This document shows positions 57,405 through 64,000 of a stretch of DNA of 64,000 nt, in pieces. Position 1 is the first letter of the stretch. Each line of letters starts with the position of its first letter. A program made the position numbers and the translations under genes. The DNA comes from Lepidodermella squamata (taxonomy: Eukaryota > Gastrotricha). The stretch is taken from assembly GCA_047495785.1 (NCBI GenBank), contig JBLDXI010000009.1, positions 3,472,001 through 3,536,000 of the forward strand. Reading direction: 5' to 3'. The notes under the pieces are model-generated. The model ran no database searches and was not told the origin of the DNA. It worked only from the letters and a program-made list of their open reading frames with translations.

Positions 57405-59528
57405 TCACTTCGAACCGCTAGTGCCCGATAGCATATGGGCGATTCGCTGCTCATTGCGCGTACAACTGCCTCGAACTGCCGTCACGGCATCCGCCATCTC
57501 AGCCAGTTGGCTGTCCAACTCACGCAACTGACCTCGAAGAGCCTCGACTTGTGCTGATGGAGCAGCGGCTGTACTCGCAGTCTTAGACCCTTTGTGCGCG
57601 TTCGGATTTGCGACCTGCGCTATTTGGGCGACGGCTTTTCGATGCTCCGCGCGCCACATGTTTAACTCGGTGTTCATTGCGTCCAAATCTTCCTGGACGA
57701 GTTCCGATAGCCGAGCGAGAGGCGCCGCTAGCCGGGCCGAGGTTTGTACGGATGCGCACAGCTTTTCCATCTCTCGCGTTACCAATTCACGTTTCCGCCT
57801 TAATGCTGCCTCATCAGCTGGAGACATTTTGACCGTTTTAGTGCCTGCTTTCGCGTCTAGTGCTTTTGTCGTATCGATGATTTTCTGAACGAGGGCGCCG
57901 TGTTGATCTTCATCAGCGCCTAGCAGTGTAGCGGCAGTACCGTCAGGAGCTCCCATTGAAACAGCACCGGGACCAGCTTCTCTCACGACAAATTCATCCT
58001 CCTCATCGCTGTCGCCCTTCGCCTTTTGAATGACGACTTTCGACTTCGGAGCAGAATCTGCAGCAGCGGGAGTTGCGAGTTTGCTTGTTTTTGAGGAACT
58101 AGTTGGCTCTACGTGGTTGTCGCTGGTCTCAGGGCCGGGCCTGGAACCTCTAGAACTAGGCACCCCGGATGGTTGACGGCCGCGGGCACTTGGTGGGCGA
58201 TTTAGACGGCGATTGGACTGCTGGTCGCCGCCCTGGTTTGCATCAGCGGTCGGCTGAGATTCGCCATCTGAATCTTCGCCGGGCTCGCCAGGTTTACGAG
58301 TATTGCCCCTTTCTCGACCAGCTTCGCGAGGTCGATTTTTAAGATTTGTTGTATCAGCAGGTCGTTCCGGTGACTCTTCTGAAAAATTTGGGCAACAGGT
58401 AAGTCTCAGGTTGGACACCTCTCCTAGCCTTTTAAAACATCAGTATTAACCGAGTGCAATCACTGGACCAATGTGTGGATTTTAAGAGTTTGACCTTTGG
58501 AAACACAATAATTACGAATGGCATTAAAGGGTTCGATGAGATAAGCCGACATGCATGTTATGCATGTGATGCCAGCATAGGTATTTAAAGGAATTTGTGC
58601 GATGAATTTGTGAAAAATCGACTCAGATGTACAAATATGTGACAAACCATTTTTAGAGAAGATGTCTTACATGGAATATATGGCTTTAATAAAATCTAAA
58701 AGCCAAGTTTAAATTGCTTACCTCGATTCTTTTTCGAGGGAGATTGTCCTCTTCCTTTCCCGTCACTCTTTGAAGCTGGAGGTTTTTCGCCATTTTCTTT
58801 TGGCTTCTCTTTCGCTTTAGACTGACTGGCAGGTTGAGCAGGGGGTTTTGCAGCAGGAGGTGGCTCTTTCCCTTTTGGAGGAGGTTTAGAAGGCGCGCTG
58901 TTGCTGCTTTGCGATGCAGGTTGAGGCGGCTTTTCGCCAGAAAGAAACCGTTTAACCATTACATCGTTGTCAACCTGCAAAAATACACTCTTAATTTGAA
59001 TCTAGAGTTATTTTCAGTGAATTGATACCTTTTTCGAAGCAGCTTCGGCGATAGCTTGCAGAAATTCATTGGTTTTGTCAGCTTCTTTGCCAGCAACTAC
59101 TTTGAGGGGGTTGGTTGAAATGGGATGACCGAGAACGAAAGCTAGAGCACATCATTAGTTCAGTTTTGAGAGCAATTGAACCAACAACTTACCAACGTAG
59201 TCGATTGTTTTTTGAAGAAATGCTACTTTCTGTTCTTTCTCCTTTACGTTATCAGATTTAAGGTCAGCTTCTGAGTGGAGGCCTTTCATAAAACCAGTGC
59301 CTCTCATAACCTGTAAACAGAATAATCAGCTCGTTTTTCAGCAGCATATTATGATGAACGTACCGCTGTGATTATGTCATGTAAAAAGCGAAAAGGAGGG
59401 CGAGCGAGCAGCTTTTCAGTTAGAGGCGGAGCTTTCACATATTTCCCAAGTTTATCCTGAGTTTCCTTAATCACACTCGGATCAACTGGAGCATCGTCAT
59501 TATCAGCCATATTTTCGTTAGCAACCAT
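57405..59528 (-). CDS. TRAF3IP1: IFT54 / TRAF3-interacting protein 1 (intraflagellar transport)
   Basis: Exons 59528-59364, 59310-59193, 59141-59029, 58974-58722 and 58378-57405; 540 aa, phases consistent. The N-terminal CH-like, tubulin-binding domain (about 15-135) shows the family pattern: [56 protein letters not shown] and [21 protein letters not shown] long low-complexity middle rich in Lys, Pro, Glu and Arg follows. The C-terminal helical region (about 400-535; [40 protein letters not shown]) is the IFT20-binding coiled coil. Role: IFT-B subunit needed to build cilia. ATG 59510 (MADNDDAP) is an alternative start six codons in. Confidence 0.93.
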
Positions 59529-61105
59529 GAACTCGGGAACGCTAATAACTTATCATCTGTAACAGCATTAATTTTGCAAATCTATAAACAGGAATGATGA
59601 AGAGAGTGATTGGGGAAATAGATAGAAGGTGAATGGAGATTGCACTACGCGCCGAAAATTAAATGATCTACAACTAAATGGCTGTTCAATTTTAACAATC
59701 GACAGATTAAAAGGACGTGCAAGGACGTGACGTAAAAAGGTGCAATTTACTCCATGCTCTTCTATAAATGTGAACATGACTAGGTTACTGATAACATTCT
59801 TTAGAAAGGATTCGTTATTATCGTAAAACCAATGTAGAATGTTGAGTTTATTTATTTATTTCCATGTGGGGCTTAGAGAGTCAGCTACAACAATCCAAGT
59901 ACTGTATCAGACGGAGATATATATGATCTCAGCGAGCAGAGACAGATGTCGATGCAAAACCTTTTACCTTAAGCCTTTAAGCAAACGCCACAGATCAAAA
60001 TGTAAGACATCATAGCGAATGCCTGCTTGTACCCGCTTCGATAATAGAACTGGTAGGCTCCAGATTTCCAAAAATAATGCCAAGTTTTCATCCATTCGTT
60101 CCTAACAACTAGCTTGTGGTTGTTCTGGATCTCTCGGTGTCAATTGGATGGTACCGAAACTCACCCTTATGACATAAACCAAGCCATCTCATAGAAACGC
60201 AACATTCATTTTCACAGCTTTTCATATATTTATTCTCGTCACAAAACAATGTTGTCAATTTTGTGGAACTACAAAAATTCAATTTTGAATGGCGGGAATT
60301 TTTCCGTTTGAATCTTGACCAGATCTTGAAGGCAGGCGTTCTTCAGCTTTTCAGTCGTCGTTTTAGCGCAAAGACGTTGGGCCTTATTACTTATCATCGT
60401 TTCATCTTTCTAATGAGAACTGCCGAATCAGTTCCAGATTTACCCCAATGAAAATTGGCTCGTGTTTTTTGCGCGAGAATTGCCGTTTTATTGCATTCGA
60501 AATTGAAGTAACGAGTAAGGTTGGCATTTTAGCAAAACCCGGTCAGTCTCCTTCTTTAGTGGACCGGTTGCCTTATGTGCACAGTAGGTATTAGCTGATA
60601 GCGCCGTTTGATGTAATCATGGGTTTCTTGCTGGCAACAGGTCATTCTGAACGGTATGCGTGGCGTTTAGGGCTGCGAATTCTAAAACTGGCGAAATATA
60701 CACAGACTCGCATTAAAGTTTACAGTTTGATTCTGACTTCTTCCTTTGCCGATCCGCCAGTCGTAATTCATACTGAAAGAACTTGAACTGGATAGCTGGT
60801 TGCACGTTGGCCCGCCTGACGTGCTGATTGAAACGTTCGTGAGTGACCTATGTTGATAATCCACGTCGACATATTGGTAATCTTGGAAATGACCACTATA
60901 AAATCCTTTTTTCTTCTATCGTGGCTTGTTCGACGCTATTTTTTACTTCCAGATTATATCATTATATCAGATCCAATTGAACTGCCACTATTGTGGCTCG
61001 AATAGTGGTAATGAGTAATATTGTGCTGGCTTTATTATGTCACATTTTCCGCAGTTGTCATTGCCAATTGACGGATAATTTGCTTACAATTTAGACCATT
61101 TAAAA
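59529..61105. other. Divergent spacer between IFT54 and FTSJ1
   Basis: About 1.6 kb without a supported gene; promoters of both flanking genes are expected here. Nothing distinctive seen. Confidence 0.45.
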
Positions 61106-62395
61106 ATGGGAAAGTGCTCGAAAGATAAGCGCGATCCATACTATCGTCTGGCTAAAGAGCAAGGATGGAGAGCTCGAAGTGCCTTCAAGCTTCTTCACAT
61201 CGACGAAGAATTTCACATTTTAAAGGACGTTACGAAAGTCGTTGATCTTTGCGCTGCCCCGGGGTCTTGGAGCCAAGTTCTGTCGAAAAAAATGAGGTCA
61301 GCTCCTCTCATTTACTTCTCTGTGTCGATGAAATTATGTTTTAGGAACGGCGATCCAGCACATGATGCTGAAGTAAAAATTGTTGCTGTTGATTTGCAGC
61401 CGATGGCTCCCATTCCCGGCGTCATTCAGCTACAAGGTGACATCACCAAGGTTTGAATTAGAAGTGAACTGAATAGCTAAATATTTATCCACTTGAACTT
61501 TTCTTAGACCGAGACAGCTGAGAGCATTCTCAGCTATTTTTCCGGAGAAAGAGCCGATTTGGTCGTCTGTGACGGTGCCCCTGATGTCACTGGCATGCAT
61601 GACTTGGACGAGTATATTCAATCGCAACTATTAGTCGCCGCTGTGAATATAACAACTCACATCCTGAAAGAAGGGTCAACATTTGTTGCCAAAGTTTTTC
61701 GAGGGCGAGACGTCGCTTTGATTGTTTCGCAATTTCGAGTCCTCTTCGAAGATGTCGTAATTGTGAAACCGCGAAGTTCCCGCAATTCAAGCCTAGGTAA
61801 TGACCCTCTAAATCAAATGAATTGTATCAATCTAATTTCATCTTCAGAATCTTTTGTTGTTTGTCGTAAATACAAACCTCCCGCTGGATTCGTGCCATCG
61901 ATGACAAACCCCTTGATGACAGGAAATTTCGGTAAGATCCAGGATAGCCTAAATTCGATTGTCTCAAGTCTGCTAAAATACTAGATTGGTCCGAACTTGA
62001 AGGCGTGAATCGAATTATCGTTCCTTTCATTGCTTGCGGGGATATTAGTGGGTACGACGCCGATCGCAATTATGCACTTGAAGCAGTAAGTTGAACTTTA
62101 TTCACGAAATTGTTATGGTAAGCATTGATTGTTTGCTCTCCAGGGTGAAAACGGAAAGTACGACTTCAAACAACCCGTCCAAAGTCCGATCGCCCCACCT
62201 TATTCATTGGCTGTGAAACTTCGGCGTGAAAATAAACTCACCGGTACGGCTACGGAGAGTTCAATGAAAACTGCTGCATTTCAAGCTAAAAATTACACGC
62301 ATAAAGCTGCTGGTTCCGCGAAATCTGCTCAAAAAGACATTGCTGATGAAGATCCTGTTGTTGAAGATGTGATAGCTCTTGGAGAAATGTTTTAA
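61106..62395 (+). CDS. FTSJ1: tRNA 2'-O-methyltransferase FTSJ1/Trm7
   Basis: Exons 61106-61296, 61345-61450, 61508-61796, 61848-61931, 61985-62085 and 62144-62395; 340 aa (human about 329). It starts [20 protein letters not shown], nearly invariant in Trm7. Rossmann-fold SAM site [15 protein letters not shown]. Catalytic K-D-K-E residues lie in [30 protein letters not shown] and the ESFVVCRKY strand. KPPAGFVP and [10 protein letters not shown] are further family blocks. The C-terminal tail is Ala/Lys-rich. Role: methylates ribose at positions 32 and 34 of the anticodon loop of tRNA-Phe, -Trp and -Leu with Trm732/Trm734 partners. Introns are 48-58 nt. Confidence 0.96.
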
Positions 62396-63428
62396 TTTGT
62401 GCCATTACAGCTTATTTTCGCGAATAAAAATTAGTAAAACGAATTGAAATCTATCGAAAGTGTTTTTTACTTCCGTTTTACTTCTGTTAAAGAGCCGTTC
62501 ATTGTGGTAAATTTTACGAAAAAGTCTGTAATGGGTTCCTATTCTTCATATTGCTCATTCGCTTTTATTAGCAAAATGCAGGATTCCAGGTAACTATGTG
62601 GTGACTCACATTATTTCACATGTTCTTGGAGAACCTTCATCAGTATCGATCGCGCACCGTCGTCGACGAGCGGGGATTACGGTTGCCTGTCCGTGCCTTA
62701 TTGTCACTTGTCTCGTTTATTTTCTTGTTACTGGACTTATTGAATGCTGATGGAAAGGACACAATAAAATATTCTTGTCATGTTTATCGAATCGCAAAAC
62801 ATCAATTTCTTCTTGAAGAATGTGGTAGTGAATCGAAAAGGAATTGGTTTTACACTCTGCCGAGGTGCACTATTAGGGTGAAGAATGGTGGCAGATTTAG
62901 GACAATAATACCCATGTAGGCCGTGCAACTGTCTTCGGTTTTATTTCAGCTTAAGAAAGTGTTGTCAGCTGCATTTACATGATCTAAATCAACACACCAA
63001 ATACTTTTCAAGTGAACCCATGATTTCAAAAATGCCCTTTTTTCATGGCAGAACCGCTGGATATTGGCTTTCTGAACTCGGTAATGCATCTGCCGAATTA
63101 CTAAACGTATCAGCAGCGTATATCTCCTGCCCAGCTTAGAAGCATTCACTCGTGTTAGTCAATACTTCGATTTTTTTTCAATTCACAATCAATCTTCAAG
63201 AGACGTTTTTCCATCAGCTAGAATAAATTTATTTTTGGCGTGCCTTGGGCATCATTATGCATGCTTCGCACGCACATCGACTATATACTTAGACTCAAGA
63301 ACTAATATTCGAGTTCAACCGGTCTTTCAAGACGCAACAATGCTTTTCTTTCAAATCAACATCGATTCTTAATTTATACTCGCTATGAAATATAGCGATC
63401 ATTCTTCAAAGTCCTCCAATCAGCTCGT
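62396..63428. other. Spacer between convergent FTSJ1 and aspartyl-tRNA synthetase
   Basis: AATAAAA at about 62422 is a plausible poly(A) signal for FTSJ1. Remaining open frames show no family signal. Confidence 0.5.
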
Positions 63429-64000
63429 TTATGGAGTAAGACGTTTGGGATCGCGGGGGAAGAGCGAAGTTTTACGGATGTTGTCAATGCCCAGGTACAA
63501 CATGGCAACTCGCTCAAGGCCAATACCGCCACCGGCGTGAGGCGGGCAGCCGTAGCGGAACGAATCGATGTAAGACTTGATCTTCTCTAGATCAATTTTG
63601 TGGTGCTTGGCACGCTCAGTCAGCATTGCGGAGTCGTGAATACGTTGAGCTCCACTGAGAATTTCCTCCCCACGCATGTACTACGAAAAAAATCGGATAA
63701 GCATGAAACGCAATGAAATAAATAATTAGTATACCATATCGTACGAATTTGAGTAATTAGAGTCGTTGGGGTCAATCATCGTGTAGAACGGACGAATAGC
63801 AAGAGGGAACTTGTCCAAGATGAAGAAATCAGTGTTGTACTTGGCGCGGACCAATTTTCCGAGCAACTTCTCTTGCGCGGTATTGAAGTCATCAAAATCG
63901 CCAATTTCGACACCCGCTTCACGCAGCATGACCAAGGCATCTTTGTATTCGAGTCTTAAGGAAGGTTCCAGGAACAAGAAATCCTCAGCGGGGTAAACTT
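63429..64000 (-). CDS. DARS1: Cytosolic aspartyl-tRNA synthetase, C-terminal part (runs off the window)
   Basis: Two exons are visible: 64000 (edge) to 63735 and 63680-63429, joined between SYDM and YMRGEEI. The sequence covers the class II catalytic core: [55 protein letters not shown], and motif 3 [15 protein letters not shown] with its ATP-binding Arg. It ends [13 protein letters not shown], exactly as eukaryotic cytosolic AspRS does. Role: charges tRNA-Asp. The N-terminal anticodon-binding domain and motifs 1 and 2 lie beyond base 64000. Confidence 0.96.

Noticed and set aside
62620-62919. 99-codon plus-strand frame with a hydrophobic stretch
   Set aside because: Lies between convergent genes with no splice, domain or poly(A) support.
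1-64000. CRISPR arrays, bacterial operons or rRNA
   Set aside because: No spaced direct repeats, no Shine-Dalgarno-led gene strings and no rRNA-like segments; introns throughout rule out a bacterial contig.

Overview
This is nuclear DNA from an invertebrate animal. Almost every gene is split by short GT-AG introns, many of 47-60 nt. The standard genetic code fits throughout, and the gene set is metazoan: Cys-loop receptors, a vesicular monoamine transporter, a neuronal calcium sensor, IFT54 and kinesin-14. I cannot name the species. A compact-intron protostome such as a tardigrade, rotifer or small lophotrochozoan is possible, but nothing here decides it. All exon joins below were worked out by hand from splice sites and reading phase.

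Layout. 1-3.7 kb: decayed repeats. 3.8-11.2 kb (minus): a large secreted protein with two kringles, PAN-like motifs and an unfamiliar repeated Cys domain. Its first intron is almost wholly a pogo-like DNA transposon. 11.9-13.5 kb (plus): a fucosyltransferase-like gene broken by a perfect 222-bp inverted duplication. 13.9-28.2 kb (minus): a tandem array of seven Cys-loop receptor genes plus one pseudogene fragment, with a LINE relic at a duplication junction. 29.1-30.2 kb (minus): a neuronal calcium sensor. 33.1-34.2 kb (plus): a cystine-knot secreted factor, IL-17-like by pattern, convergent with a single-pass membrane protein ending in a PDZ ligand (34.5-36.6 kb, minus). 39.9-42.7 kb (minus): VMAT. 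44.7-48.0 kb (minus): kinesin-14. 48.8-49.6 kb: a 5'-truncated LINE. 52.8-54.9 kb (plus): SLC7 amino-acid transporter. 57.4-59.5 kb (minus): IFT54/TRAF3IP1. 61.1-62.4 kb (plus): FTSJ1/Trm7. 63.4-64.0 kb (minus): the 3' end of cytosolic aspartyl-tRNA synthetase, running off the window.

The housekeeping genes are ordinary single-copy orthologues. The unusual content lies in the first 35 kb. The receptor array keeps one three-exon plan and one atypical pore: no acidic ring at -1', Asp at 16', and an M3-M4 loop of only about 25-30 residues. The kringle protein and the cystine-knot factor have architectures I cannot place confidently. The large AT-rich gaps (30-33, 36.6-39.9, 42.8-44.6 and 49.6-52.7 kb) hold no gene I can support, apart from one candidate promoter/first exon and one orphan signal-peptide exon elsewhere (56.46 kb).
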